39,356 bases of DNA from Actinobacteria bacterium UBA2286 (GTDB lineage Bacteria > Actinomycetota > Coriobacteriia > Anaerosomatales > Anaerosomataceae): positions 1-39,356 of the forward strand of contig DDWM01000054.1 in assembly GCA_002345925.1 (NCBI GenBank), written 5' to 3'. Within the stretch, counting starts at the first letter, position 1; each line of letters opens with the position of its first letter. Both the position numbers and the translations under genes were made by a program. The notes beneath the pieces are model-generated. The model was given only the letters and a program-made list of their open reading frames with translations, searched no databases and was not told where the DNA came from. This document shows positions 10,307 to 18,501 of the stretch, in pieces.

Positions 10307-11166
10307 CGGAAGCTGCCATCAGAGTCGAGGACATCACGTACGCATACGGTGCCCTTCAGGCCGTCAAAGGCATCTCTTTCGAGGTGCAGCCGGGTGAGAT
10401 CCTCGGCTTCCTCGGCCCAAACGGTGCAGGGAAGTCCACGACCATCAAGATGCTCACGGGACAGATCGCGCCAAAAAGCGGCGTTGCGCAGATACTCGGC
10501 AAAGACATCACGCTTGATGACCCGGACATCCAGGCGCGCATCGGCGTGTGCTTCGAAGAGAAGAACCTCTACCTCTCTATGTCTGCCAAAGAGAACCTGG
10601 ACTTCTACGCGTCTCTGTACGGCATAAAGGATCCGGACTCGATCGAGATCCTGCGCCGGGTCGGACTGGCAGACCGCGCTAAGGATCGTGTGAAAACGTA
10701 CTCCAAGGGCATGCGTCAGCGCATGATGATCTCGCGGGCCTTCATCAACAAGCCGGACGTGCTCTTTCTGGATGAGCCTACCGACGGTCTCGACCCGGTG
10801 ACCTCGGTATCGATTCGCAACACCATCAAAGAAGAAGCCGGTAGGGGTGCAGCTGTCTTGCTCACAACGCATGACATGTTCGAAGCCGACGCTCTATCGG
10901 ACCGCGTGGCGTTCCTCAACGACGGCGTCATCGTCGCGATCGACACGCCCGAGAACCTGAAGCTCCAGTATGGCAAGCGCTCGGTCAAAGTGCGCCTGCG
11001 AGACGGCGCCGGCGTTCGCGAAGAAGTAGTCGCGCTCGATACACCGCAATCCGGCGAGCTCCTTAAGGGCGTCGTCGGCTCAGGAGATGTGCTCACCATT
11101 CACACAGAAGAAGCCACCCTCGAGGACATCTTCATCGAGATGACGGGTAGGGGGCTGGCGGGATGA
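10303..11166 (+). CDS. ABC transporter ATP-binding protein (ABC-2 exporter)
   Basis: A 287-residue ATPase with all cassette motifs: Walker A GPNGAGKST (38-46), signature SKGMRQR (134-140), Walker B VLFLDE (153-158) and the switch histidine in LLTTHD. The signature is SKGM rather than SGG, common in NatA/DrrA-like exporters with ABC-2 permeases. The extra C-terminal segment (about 220-287) ending ATLEDIFIEMTGRG is also typical of that group. It couples through ATGA overlaps with the regulator before and the permease after. With the two permeases it should form one exporter; the substrate (sodium, drug, lipid or peptide) is not evident. Confidence 0.95.
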   Translation: MTEAAIRVEDITYAYGALQAVKGISFEVQPGEILGFLGPNGAGKSTTIKMLTGQIAPKSGVAQILGKDITLDDPDIQARIGVCFEEKNLYLSMSAKENLDFYASLYGIKDPDSIEILRRVGLADRAKDRVKTYSKGMRQRMMISRAFINKPDVLFLDEPTDGLDPVTSVSIRNTIKEEAGRGAAVLLTTHDMFEADALSDRVAFLNDGVIVAIDTPENLKLQYGKRSVKVRLRDGAGVREEVVALDTPQSGELLKGVVGSGDVLTIHTEEATLEDIFIEMTGRGLAG

Positions 11167-12356
11167 GCAGAACCGTCTCCCGCGCTGCGATAGTCTCCGC
11201 GATCGTCAAGAAAGACTTCGTGGAGTTCTCTCGCGACACGCTGTATCTGTTCCTATCGATACTCGGACTCGTGTTCTTCATCGGCTTCTTCTGGATCGCA
11301 CCGAACACGGTTACCGAGACGCTCACCCTCGGTGTGCACCAGACCGGAATGGACAAGCTCTTTGACCAGTACCAGGAAGGCGCTGATACATCCGAAGGAC
11401 TGAAGCTAGTGCAGTTCTCCTCGGAAGAAGAGCTTAGGAAGGTCGTCTCGGGCGAGGTGGAGTACTGGGAGTCGAAGGACGGCACCCAGAGTTATCTCCG
11501 CGACAAAGACGCCGGCGACGATAAGCCCAAAGACGCCAAGAAGGTGTCGGTCGCTATCGGCATAGGGTTCCCAGCCGGCTTCCTTGAGAAGACAGCCGCC
11601 AAGGAGAAGACGGTAGTCACCGTCTACTCAGACGCGGGTGTGCCTACTGAGATCCAAGGTGCGATGAAGAGCTTCGTACGGGAGATCGCCTATAGCCTCG
11701 CTGGTGACGCTGTGCCGGTGACTGAGCCGGCGCAGGAGAACATCATCCTCGGCACCGACCGCGCTGGTGACCAGGTATCGCTTCGGGAGAAGATGCGGCC
11801 TATGCTGGCGCTCTTCGTGCTGATGATCGAGGTGCTCTCCATGGCGTCGCTCGTCTCGACCGAGGTGCTGACCCGTACCGTCACAGCTGTTCTCGTGACG
11901 CCCGCGACGGCTGGCGACTTCCTTATGGCCAAGACGATCTACGGCACCATGCTTGCGATGTCTCAGGCGATGATCGTACTGATCGCCATCGGGGCATTCA
12001 CGGCCAGTAATTGGTGGCTGCTGCTGCTCACGATGTTGGTAGGCTCGGTCATGTTCACGGGAGTAGCGATGATCGTCGGGGCGGCGGGCAAGGATTTCCT
12101 CGGCACACTCTTCTATTCGATGCTGTTCTTGTTGCCGCTCATGATCCCGGCATTCTCGATCCTGCTTCCGGGCACGGCATCAGCGTGGATCCGCTTCCTG
12201 CCCACCTACGGCATGACGCAAGTCCTGGCCGGCGTGACCGCTTACGGGCTCGGATGGGCTGATGTGTGGCAGAACCTGGCCGCCGCCAGCGCATGGGTGG
12301 TCGTCATCTACCTCGCGGGGTTGTTCACGTTGAAGCGGAAGGTGGAGTCGCTATGA
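11163..12356 (+). CDS. ABC-2 type transporter permease (first of two)
   Basis: A 397-residue membrane protein. One TM helix lies near residues 20-45 (LYLFLSILGLVFFIGFFWIA), then a large extracytoplasmic region to about 215, then a bundle of about five helices beginning MRPMLALFVLMIEVLSMASL, including ASNWWLLLLTMLVGSVMF and FLGTLFYSMLFLLPLMIP. This layout is that of ABC2_membrane_3-type NatB/YhaP-like permeases. The ETLTLGVHQTGMDKLF and VAIGIGFPAGFLEK parts belong to the external domain. ATGA overlaps tie it to the ATPase and the second permease, implying a heterodimeric channel. A charged Lys/Asp cluster (RDKDAGDDKPKDAKK) interrupts the external domain. Confidence 0.9.
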   Translation: MSRTVSRAAIVSAIVKKDFVEFSRDTLYLFLSILGLVFFIGFFWIAPNTVTETLTLGVHQTGMDKLFDQYQEGADTSEGLKLVQFSSEEELRKVVSGEVEYWESKDGTQSYLRDKDAGDDKPKDAKKVSVAIGIGFPAGFLEKTAAKEKTVVTVYSDAGVPTEIQGAMKSFVREIAYSLAGDAVPVTEPAQENIILGTDRAGDQVSLREKMRPMLALFVLMIEVLSMASLVSTEVLTRTVTAVLVTPATAGDFLMAKTIYGTMLAMSQAMIVLIAIGAFTASNWWLLLLTMLVGSVMFTGVAMIVGAAGKDFLGTLFYSMLFLLPLMIPAFSILLPGTASAWIRFLPTYGMTQVLAGVTAYGLGWADVWQNLAAASAWVVVIYLAGLFTLKRKVESL

Positions 12357-13417
12357 GTCTCACCCGCATGTTCAAGATTCTCAAGAAGGACCTGGCCCTC
12401 GGGCCCCGCTCCCCTATCTTCTTGTTCGCTGTCCTCTTGCCGGTGATCCTCACCTTCATCCTACAGGTGGCGTTCGGGTCCCTCTTCGCTTCGAAGCCGC
12501 GACTGGCACTTGTTGATGAAGGCCCATCGGCAATCACCTCGGCGCTGGAGAAGATGGACGGCATTGAGCTGACCTTGCTCGATAGTCCGGACGCACTTCG
12601 TGAACAGGTGAAAGCGAACGACTACGACGCCGGCTTGGTTCTCTCGGCTGACTTCGATGAAGCCGTGAAGTCCGGCGCGAAGCCGCTGCTCGACTTCTAT
12701 ATCAGCGGTGAAAGCCTGTCGTCGAACCGGTTGATCCTGAGTGTCACAGCGCTCGACCTCATACGCCAGGTTGAGGGAACGGCGCCGCCTGTTGATGTGC
12801 GCATCGAGAACTTCGGAAATGAAGGCCTGCCTATCTCGGTGAGGCTGGTGCCAGCGATCATGATGTACGCGCTCTTCATCGCTGGCGCATTCGTTCCGGC
12901 GTCGAGCCTCGTCGAAGAGAAGGAGCAAGGCACACTCTCCGCGCTACTGGTCTCTCCGGTCAGGGCCAGCGAGGTGCTCGTAGCCAAAGCGCTGCTTGGC
13001 ACGATCTTGGCGTTCTTCCTGGCGTTCATGACGCTGTTCATGAACAACGCACTCGGCGGTCAGGCTTGGGCAATCGTCGTAGTGGTCTTCTGGGCAGCCG
13101 CGTTCTCGGCAGTCCTTGGGCTCGTCATCGGGACTGCGGCAAAAGACAGCGCAGCGATGTTCGCACTTGTGAAAGGCAGCGGCATCTTCCTCTTCGCGCC
13201 GGTGGCGTTTTACCTCGCGCCTGAGTGGCCGCAGTGGATCGCGAAGATCTTCCCCACCTACTGGGCGATTGATCCGATCTGGCAAGTAGCGGTTCTCGGC
13301 AAGGGGCTTGATGCGGTGTGGATTGACCTTGTGGTCGCGCTTGGCATCGCGATCGCGCTTATCCCCGTAATTGGAATGCTGTCCCGGCGTATGCAGCGCA
13401 AGATCGTGGCCGATTAA
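12353..13417 (+). CDS. ABC-2 type transporter permease (second of two)
   Basis: A 354-residue permease with the same plan as its upstream neighbour: a TM near residues 20-45 (IFLFAVLLPVILTFILQVAF), an external domain beginning PRLALVDEGPSA, and five or so C-terminal helices from MMYALFIAGAFVPASSLVEEKEQGT onwards. The EEKEQGTLSALLVSP motif after the first bundle helix is the usual ABC-2 coupling region facing the ATPase. The start ATG at 12353 overlaps the previous stop (ATGA), which fixes it; an upstream in-frame start lies inside the previous gene. The two permeases probably arose by duplication. Confidence 0.9.
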   Translation: MSLTRMFKILKKDLALGPRSPIFLFAVLLPVILTFILQVAFGSLFASKPRLALVDEGPSAITSALEKMDGIELTLLDSPDALREQVKANDYDAGLVLSADFDEAVKSGAKPLLDFYISGESLSSNRLILSVTALDLIRQVEGTAPPVDVRIENFGNEGLPISVRLVPAIMMYALFIAGAFVPASSLVEEKEQGTLSALLVSPVRASEVLVAKALLGTILAFFLAFMTLFMNNALGGQAWAIVVVVFWAAAFSAVLGLVIGTAAKDSAAMFALVKGSGIFLFAPVAFYLAPEWPQWIAKIFPTYWAIDPIWQVAVLGKGLDAVWIDLVVALGIAIALIPVIGMLSRRMQRKIVAD

Positions 13418-13435
13418 TCCCAAGGAGGGAACGAG

Positions 13436-13570
13436 ATGGAATGGTACTGGTGGGTTCTGATCGCAGTAGGAGTCGTTGGTATCGGCTATCTGAAACTCAA
13501 GGTCTGGGGCAAGATCATGGCGTCGATGAAGGCCAAGCGCGAGGCCGAACAGGCGCTTGAAGACGAATAG
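13436..13570 (+). CDS. 44-residue single-TM membrane microprotein at the end of the ABC exporter operon
   Basis: An ATG at 13436 with a near-perfect AAGGAGGGA ribosome-binding site opens 44 codons ending TAG at 13568. The N-terminus MEWYWWVLIAVGVVGIGYLK is one hydrophobic aromatic-rich TM helix (about 3-19); the remainder is a charged amphipathic tail (KAKREAEQALEDE) probably cytoplasmic. It begins 18 bp after the second permease and a hairpin follows, so it looks like the last gene of the operon. I do not recognise the family. It may be a small accessory subunit or stabiliser of the exporter. The strong ribosome-binding site is the main evidence that it is real. Confidence 0.7.
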   Translation: MEWYWWVLIAVGVVGIGYLKLKVWGKIMASMKAKREAEQALEDE

Positions 13571-13590
13571 CCCAACTACCGCGCACTTAT

Positions 13591-13621
13591 CGAGAGCCCG
13601 TCGCGATGCGGCGGGCTCTCG
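13591..13621 (+). terminator. Hairpin after the exporter operon
   Basis: CGAGAGCCCG (13591-13600) pairs with CGGGCTCTCG (13612-13621) as a perfect 10-bp stem with an 11-base loop. There is no T-run, so it may be a weak or Rho-assisted terminator or a 3'-end stabiliser. Confidence 0.5.
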
Positions 13622-13696
13622 CGTATCGTTGCTGTATCCTGGTTGGAGGGAATACCATCCCTACAGCTTCGCGACATGGTTCAACCGGAGGCCCGC

Positions 13697-14206
13697 ATGC
13701 GCATCAAGTGGTTGATATCTCTGCTCAAGACGCTCGCGGTGCTCGCCGTCGTCGCGGTTCTCGCTTTCATGGGCATGCGCTCAGCCGTAGGGACAACAGG
13801 CTCGGGCTTTCCGCTCATCGACGTCTTCTTCGTTCAGGGCGACTGGCTGGCAACGTCTCGAGTGGCGTTGACGGACCCAGCAACGGTATACATCGAGGGC
13901 TACGCACCGGGTCTGGCGTGGAGCGCACCGGAGGCGAACCGCCTGTGGCGTGTGTCCGGCTCAACGCTAGTCCTTACCGAGGCAAACGAGAACACATTTC
14001 CGGTTCCTGCTGATGGTCGCGTTGTCGTTGAACAGAAGTTCGGCGCCGGCGCCTCGCATCAGGCAGCAGGCTGGCATGTGGTCAAGATCCAGCAGTTTGA
14101 CCAAGGTGAGCCAAAGGCGACAGCCTTTGTGATCGTCGATCTAACGAAGGAGATCTGGCTCAAGCGTGTTAGCACGTTTAAGTGGCAAGAAACGCCGATG
14201 GAGTAG
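13697..14206 (+). CDS. Membrane-anchored hypothetical protein
   Basis: A 169-residue protein of unknown family. I chose the ATG at 13697 because CGGAGG lies six to seven bases upstream and it places a basic start (MRIKWLIS) before a hydrophobic segment (LLKTLAVLAVVAVLAFMGM), a signal anchor or uncleaved signal peptide. A TTG at 13643 is the upstream alternative. The remaining about 140 residues look extracytoplasmic, beta-rich (SGSTLVLTEANENTFPV, ADGRVVVEQKF, GWHVVKIQQF) and without cysteines or recognisable motifs. It stands alone between the exporter-operon hairpin and a strong terminator. Confidence 0.75.
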   Translation: MRIKWLISLLKTLAVLAVVAVLAFMGMRSAVGTTGSGFPLIDVFFVQGDWLATSRVALTDPATVYIEGYAPGLAWSAPEANRLWRVSGSTLVLTEANENTFPVPADGRVVVEQKFGAGASHQAAGWHVVKIQQFDQGEPKATAFVIVDLTKEIWLKRVSTFKWQETPME

Positions 14207-14222
14207 AGATTAGGAACACAAA

Positions 14223-14250
14223 AAGCCCCGGCAGATGCCGGGGCTTCTTC
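14223..14250. terminator. Bidirectional Rho-independent terminator
   Basis: AAGCCCCGGC (14223-14232) pairs with GCCGGGGCTT (14237-14246) around the tetraloop AGAT. On the plus strand TTCTTC follows; on the minus strand the stem is followed by a TTTTTG run. It can therefore end both the hypothetical-protein transcript and the tRNA-Ile transcript reading the other way. Confidence 0.88.
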
Positions 14251-14258
14251 ATGTCGTG

Positions 14259-14335
14259 TGGTGGGCCCGGATGGATTCGAACCATCGACCTCACGGTTAT
14301 CAGCCGTGCGCTCTAACCAACTGAGCTACGGGCCC
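14259..14335 (-). tRNA. tRNA-Ile (anticodon GAT)
   Basis: On the minus strand the sequence folds as a full cloverleaf: 7-bp acceptor GGGCCCG/CGGGCCC, D arm GCTC/GAGC, anticodon stem CACGG/CCGTG around CTGATAA (anticodon GAT), a five-base variable loop, and T arm GATGG/CCATC around TTCGAAT. The discriminator is A and CCA is genome-encoded (14259-14261). Length is 77 with CCA. It stands alone rather than in an rRNA operon. Confidence 0.97.
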
Positions 14336-14356
14336 GCGCCAGGAAACAGCTTCGAT

Positions 14357-14386
14357 ACCATAGCCTAGGCTGCGCGACAGCGTCAA
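14357..14386 (-). promoter_or_regulatory. Promoter for tRNA-Ile
   Basis: On the minus strand TTGACG (14386-14381) and TATGGT (14362-14357) are 18 bp apart. The predicted start would fall about 15 bases before the tRNA, a typical distance. Confidence 0.65.
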
Positions 14387-14441
14387 GCGCATCGATACAG
14401 GTTGCCGTGGTAGGGTAATCACAAGAGTGATTGGAGTGCCC

Positions 14442-14939
14442 ATGATTGAGGTCCGCATAGCTAGCGTCAACGCAGACGCAACGTCTGGTCAGCCGGTATT
14501 GCTGCTCAAGCCCCTGGAGCGCGAAGTTGCTGGCACCGACGAGCGCCTGCTGCCGATCTGGATCGGGCAGCCCGAAGCCTCGGCAATCATGTTAGAGCTG
14601 CAGGGCATCGAATTACCGCGCCCGATGACGCACGATTTGCTGCGTGATCTCATCGCTCAGCTCGGCTATGACGTCGTACATGTCGAGGTCACCAGCGTAG
14701 AGGAAGGCACCTACTACGCATCGGTACTCCTGAGTGGCGACGGACGCACGTTGACGGTCGATGCACGCCCCTCTGATGCAGTGGCTTTGGCCGTACGGGC
14801 GCGCTGCCCAATCTTCGTGGCCGAAGACGTCTGGAACGAAGCCGCTGTCTCCGTGAAAGCGGTCGACGAAGCCGAGGAGGAGCTAGAGCGCTTCCGCGAC
14901 TTCCTCGACCACGTCGATCCAAGCGACTTCACAAGCTGA
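14442..14939 (+). CDS. Bifunctional nuclease (BFN/DUF151) family protein
   Basis: A 165-residue protein. The ATG at 14442 follows GGAG by six bases; a GTG at 14427 is possible. The core LLPIWIGQPEASAIMLELQGI, then RPMTHDLLRDLI, and the DARPSDAVALAVRARCPIFVAEDV signature identify the DUF151 family. Plant and Thermotoga relatives have been reported or crystallised as bifunctional nucleases or uncharacterised proteins; the activity here is inferred. The C-terminus adds an acidic tail (VDEAEEELERFRDFLDHVDPSDF), frequent in actinobacterial members. It is monocistronic and converges on the MacB-like permease gene with an 11-bp gap. Confidence 0.9.
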   Translation: MIEVRIASVNADATSGQPVLLLKPLEREVAGTDERLLPIWIGQPEASAIMLELQGIELPRPMTHDLLRDLIAQLGYDVVHVEVTSVEEGTYYASVLLSGDGRTLTVDARPSDAVALAVRARCPIFVAEDVWNEAAVSVKAVDEAEEELERFRDFLDHVDPSDFTS

Positions 14940-14950
14940 GCGCAGCTCCG

Positions 14951-16144
14951 CTACTCGTACCGGAGCGCAACGATCGGGTCGAGCTGGCTTGCCTTCCATG
15001 CCGGGTACACACCAAAGAACACACCTACGCCAGCGGCGAAGAAGAAAGCGGTCGCAACCGCCCAGGGCGTGACGTTGGTCGGCACAGGCGTGAACTTCGC
15101 CATGAGCACAGCTCCGCCCCACCCAACTGAGATGCCGATGATCCCACCGAGAACCGAGAGCCCGACGGCCTCGATCACGAACTGCGACAGGATGTCATAA
15201 GTGCGCGCTCCGACGGCCTTTCGGATGCCGATCTCGCGCGTCCTCTCGGAAACACTTACCAGCATGATGTTCATGATGCCGATGCCGCCGACCAAGAGGG
15301 AAATGCCGGCAATCCCGGCGAGCATGTAAGTAAGAGTGCCGAGCAAGTCGGAGAGCAACCCAAGCGTCTGCTCCTGGGTGAAGACCGTGAACTCCTCGCC
15401 ATATCGAGGTGTGAGTACCCGGCGGATATCCGCCTTCACGACCTCGATCCGATCAGCATCGGTCGCTTTGATGACAATCGTGTTGATGTAATTAAGGTTG
15501 AACACCCGCTGCGCTGTGGTCACAGGGATGTACACCTGGCTGTCCTGATCGCCAGCAAGTCCTCCGCCGAGCGACTCGTAATGCCCGACCACCGTGAATC
15601 GCTGACCTTCAAGGGTGACCGTCTTGCCCACGGGGTCTTGCCCGGGGAAGAGCGTGTCGCGAACGGTCGACCCGATCGCCACCACGCGCGACGCCGCCTG
15701 CACCTCACTCTTGCGATAGCCGCGTCCGCCGGCAAGTGTTCCACTGAACACGTCGCTGCCGTTCTCATTGGCTGCAGCCACAACGACACGCACGGTACGA
15801 TTGCCGCGCTTCACCGTGGTGCTGGACTGGATCACCGGAACAACAGCATCAAGTCCGGGCACTCGTCTGGCGAGCAAGTCGGAGTCATCAAGCGTGAACC
15901 GCCGAGACGGAGGTGCCTGGTCCCCACCCATGCCGCCGCCATATTGACCGGGGACGACGAAGAGCAGGTTGCTGCCCAAGCCCTCGACTTGTCCGGTGAT
16001 CTCATCTTGAACGCCGGTGCCGATTCCCACGAGCAGGATGACCGCCGCAACACCGATGACGACGCCGAGCATCGTCAGGATACTGCGAGCTTTGTTGGCG
16101 GCAAGGGCGCGAAAAGCGATCCTGAAGCTCTCGGCAAAGTTCAT
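14951..16144 (-). CDS. MacB-like ABC transporter permease (FtsX-type)
   Basis: A 397-residue permease. It has one N-terminal TM helix (about 20-42, RSILTMLGVVIGVAAVILLVGIG), a large external MacB periplasmic-core domain (about 45-270), and three C-terminal helices typical of the FtsX domain, with the conserved SERTREIGIRKAVGARTYDI segment between the first and second. These proteins do not form a translocation pore but transmit ATP-driven movements to an outer partner (mechanotransmission). The start overlaps the ATPase stop (ATGA-like, 16141-16144), so the stoichiometry with the ATPase is set by coupling. A partner adaptor is encoded upstream. Confidence 0.93.
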   Translation of the reverse strand: MNFAESFRIAFRALAANKARSILTMLGVVIGVAAVILLVGIGTGVQDEITGQVEGLGSNLLFVVPGQYGGGMGGDQAPPSRRFTLDDSDLLARRVPGLDAVVPVIQSSTTVKRGNRTVRVVVAAANENGSDVFSGTLAGGRGYRKSEVQAASRVVAIGSTVRDTLFPGQDPVGKTVTLEGQRFTVVGHYESLGGGLAGDQDSQVYIPVTTAQRVFNLNYINTIVIKATDADRIEVVKADIRRVLTPRYGEEFTVFTQEQTLGLLSDLLGTLTYMLAGIAGISLLVGGIGIMNIMLVSVSERTREIGIRKAVGARTYDILSQFVIEAVGLSVLGGIIGISVGWGGAVLMAKFTPVPTNVTPWAVATAFFFAAGVGVFFGVYPAWKASQLDPIVALRYE

Positions 16145-16908
16145 CCTGCCACCTCCTCGGCGGGAAGCGCCTTGAGCTCGGCTGCGGCAAGAACCCGATT
16201 CAGCACTATCTCTTCTGACTGTACGCGACCGTCGAGTACATGGATGATCCTCTGGGCGTGGCGTGCGACCCGGTCATCGTGCGTCACGAGGACCACCGTG
16301 ATGCCCTGGTCGTTGAGCTCCTGCAGAATCGCCATAACCTCGATACCCGAGCGGGAGTCCAGGTTTCCGGTTGGCTCATCGGCCAGCACGATGCTTGGGC
16401 TGTTGACGAGAGCGCGCGCAATCGCGACGCGCTGTTGCTGCCCACCGGAGAGCTGACTGCTGAAGTGGCCGAGCCGGTTGCCGAGTCCGACGCGCTCGAG
16501 CGCCTCTTTCGCGCGGCTAGAGCGATCGGCGCCGCTGACACCAGCGTAGACAAGCGGAAGCTCGACGTTGACCTGCGCCGTAGTTCTAGCGAGCAGGTTG
16601 AACGACTGGAACACGAACCCGATGTGCTTGTTCCGCAACTCAGAAAGCTGGTTGGGTGAGAGGTTGGAAACGTCGTCACCCTCAAGGATGACCTCACCGG
16701 TCGTTGGCTGGTCGAGCAGCCCGACGATATGCATAAGAGTCGACTTGCCAGAGCCGGATGGCCCCATGATAGTGACCATCTCACCCGCGCGGATTTCGAT
16801 GCTGACTCCGCGAAGCGCGTTAACCTCGACTCCATCTAGCTTGTATTGTTTGCCGACACCACGCGTCTCGAGAACAACACGCGATGGGGACTTGGTGCCG
16901 TCGGGCAC
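16141..16908 (-). CDS. MacB/LolD-type ABC transporter ATP-binding protein
   Basis: A 255-residue ATPase from GTG at 16908. Motifs: Walker A GPSGSGKST (49-57), Q-loop Gln101, signature LSGGQQQR (153-160), Walker B VLADE (174-178) and switch His210. The GLLDQPTTGEV and RNKHIGFVFQSFNLL stretches are characteristic of the LolD/MacB/FtsE branch. It carries an extra 25 or so residues at the C-terminus (VLNRVLAAAELKALPAEEVAG). Its start lies 3 bp after the adaptor stop, and its stop overlaps the permease start, so all three form one operon read adaptor-ATPase-permease. Confidence 0.95.
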   Translation of the reverse strand: MPDGTKSPSRVVLETRGVGKQYKLDGVEVNALRGVSIEIRAGEMVTIMGPSGSGKSTLMHIVGLLDQPTTGEVILEGDDVSNLSPNQLSELRNKHIGFVFQSFNLLARTTAQVNVELPLVYAGVSGADRSSRAKEALERVGLGNRLGHFSSQLSGGQQQRVAIARALVNSPSIVLADEPTGNLDSRSGIEVMAILQELNDQGITVVLVTHDDRVARHAQRIIHVLDGRVQSEEIVLNRVLAAAELKALPAEEVAG

Positions 16909-16911
16909 GCG

Positions 16912-18417
16912 CTATTTCACCCTTATTTTGGCGCCATCTTGGAGATCACCGATACCGGTCACGATGATGTCCGCGCCTTCAGAGATGCCGGACATGATTT
17001 CTGCACGGGTGTCGGTTAGGCGACCGGTCGTGACTTCGACCTTCTTGGCCTTACCGTTCTCGGCAAGGAACACGTAGCTCTTGCCGCCCTCGTCGAGTAC
17101 GGACTCGACTGGCACGGTCAGAACACCGTCTACCGATTCGATCTCAATGTCGACGCTGCCGTTCATACCGAGCAGCAGTTTATCGTCTGGGTTAGCCAGC
17201 CGAATGATTACCGAGAATGCAGTCCCACCCGTTGGGGTGACGATTGCCGTCTTGTCGATACGCTCCACTGTTGATTCGAAGGTGTCAGCCGAAAGCGCGT
17301 CGAGTGTGACGAATACCTTCATCCCTGGATCGATCGCGGCGATGTCAGCCTCGTCCACCTGCGCGTTAAACACGAGTTGATCGAAGTAGACGATACTGAA
17401 CGGCGCCGAGGCCGGCGACACGCTCGAGCCGACCGTAGGCTTTCCGGAGGCGCTCGAACCAAGCCCTGCAGCTGAGAGTGCTGAACCCGCACCATTGAAG
17501 ACGACCGTGCCGTCATGCGGGGCACGCATCGTACCCTTCTCAAGGTTCGAGATGGCGTAATCCAGCGCGTCGCGAGCGGCCCACGCAGCCGCATCAGCGG
17601 AAGACTTCGCGGCAGTTGTGCTTGCCGAGGCAAGTTTCGCCTGCTGAGCGAGCGCCGCCTGATAAGCCGCCCACGCCTGATCCTTCGCGCTCTTGGCCGC
17701 AACGACCGCCGCGCTCGTGTCTTGACCTGAAAGAACACCAGCGAGCGCTCTTTGCGCAGAGACGTAGTTCGTATATGCCTGGTCACGCGCAAGCGAGAGC
17801 GCTGCGAGTGCTGTTTCCATTGTTGCGTCACGCGGTAGCGGCGCTGGATCGTAAACAGTGGACTTGTAGGTGTCGTACGCGGCTTGTGCTGCTTCGTAAG
17901 ACAACTGCGCACTCGCCACGGCTGCCTGAGCCTGAGCGATGGCTGTCGGATCAGGCGAGAGGTCCTTCAGAGCGTTGTACTGATCAAGCGCCGCTTTGTA
18001 GACACCCCATGCTGCGTTAACGGCAGAAGATGCAGCGTTCTTGTCGGCAGAAGACGGTGACGACTGCGAGATGCTGTCTACCTGCGCGAGCGCGCCCTCA
18101 TACGCTGCCTGTGCCTGCGCGACCTGCAGCTCAAGCGGGGCGGTATCCATTATCGCGATGATGTCGCCCTCTTTGACCACCTGTCCATCGGTGACTTCGA
18201 TGCTTGCAAGCGTTCCGGGCGCCGGCGGGTAGATGTCGCCCGTCGTGTCCGTTTGAGTCTCACCCGACGCCGCGACAGTGACCGCCAGTGATAGACGTTC
18301 TGACTTCTCTACGGTGACTTCCGGGGCGCTGGCGTTGCGACCAATAACGACTCCGGCCACGACGGCTCCGACAACCGCAAGACCTACGACCGCAGCGATC
18401 ACTTTACCTTTTGACAC
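16912..18417 (-). CDS. HlyD/MacA-family efflux periplasmic-adaptor-type subunit
   Basis: A 501-residue protein from GTG at 18417 with AAGGAGGACCAC just before. A TM anchor spans about residues 5-26, followed by a beta barrel/lipoyl half (PPAPGTLASIEVTDGQVVKEGDIIAIMD). Then comes a very long Ala/Gln/Ser-rich helical hairpin (about 95-290) with repeats such as AQAQAAYEGALAQ, the second lipoyl half (MRAPHDGTVVFNG) and a membrane-proximal domain (GKSYVFLAENGKAKKVEVTTG). In Gram-negative bacteria such adaptors join a MacB pump to TolC; here no outer-membrane partner is seen, so in a monoderm the hairpin probably serves as an extracellular conduit or sensor. Exported substrate unknown. Confidence 0.92.
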   Translation of the reverse strand: MSKGKVIAAVVGLAVVGAVVAGVVIGRNASAPEVTVEKSERLSLAVTVAASGETQTDTTGDIYPPAPGTLASIEVTDGQVVKEGDIIAIMDTAPLELQVAQAQAAYEGALAQVDSISQSSPSSADKNAASSAVNAAWGVYKAALDQYNALKDLSPDPTAIAQAQAAVASAQLSYEAAQAAYDTYKSTVYDPAPLPRDATMETALAALSLARDQAYTNYVSAQRALAGVLSGQDTSAAVVAAKSAKDQAWAAYQAALAQQAKLASASTTAAKSSADAAAWAARDALDYAISNLEKGTMRAPHDGTVVFNGAGSALSAAGLGSSASGKPTVGSSVSPASAPFSIVYFDQLVFNAQVDEADIAAIDPGMKVFVTLDALSADTFESTVERIDKTAIVTPTGGTAFSVIIRLANPDDKLLLGMNGSVDIEIESVDGVLTVPVESVLDEGGKSYVFLAENGKAKKVEVTTGRLTDTRAEIMSGISEGADIIVTGIGDLQDGAKIRVK

Positions 18418-18501
18418 GTGGTCCTCCTTGGAAAGCGCTTAGTCGAACATCATCCAAACTGTACCCATCAAACAACGCCTTGCCACTAAGAGAGGACTTG
18501 G

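Noticed and set aside
10222..10872. 216-codon minus-strand frame
   Set aside because: Antisense to the ABC ATPase and the end of the regulator; no domain and no ribosome-binding site.
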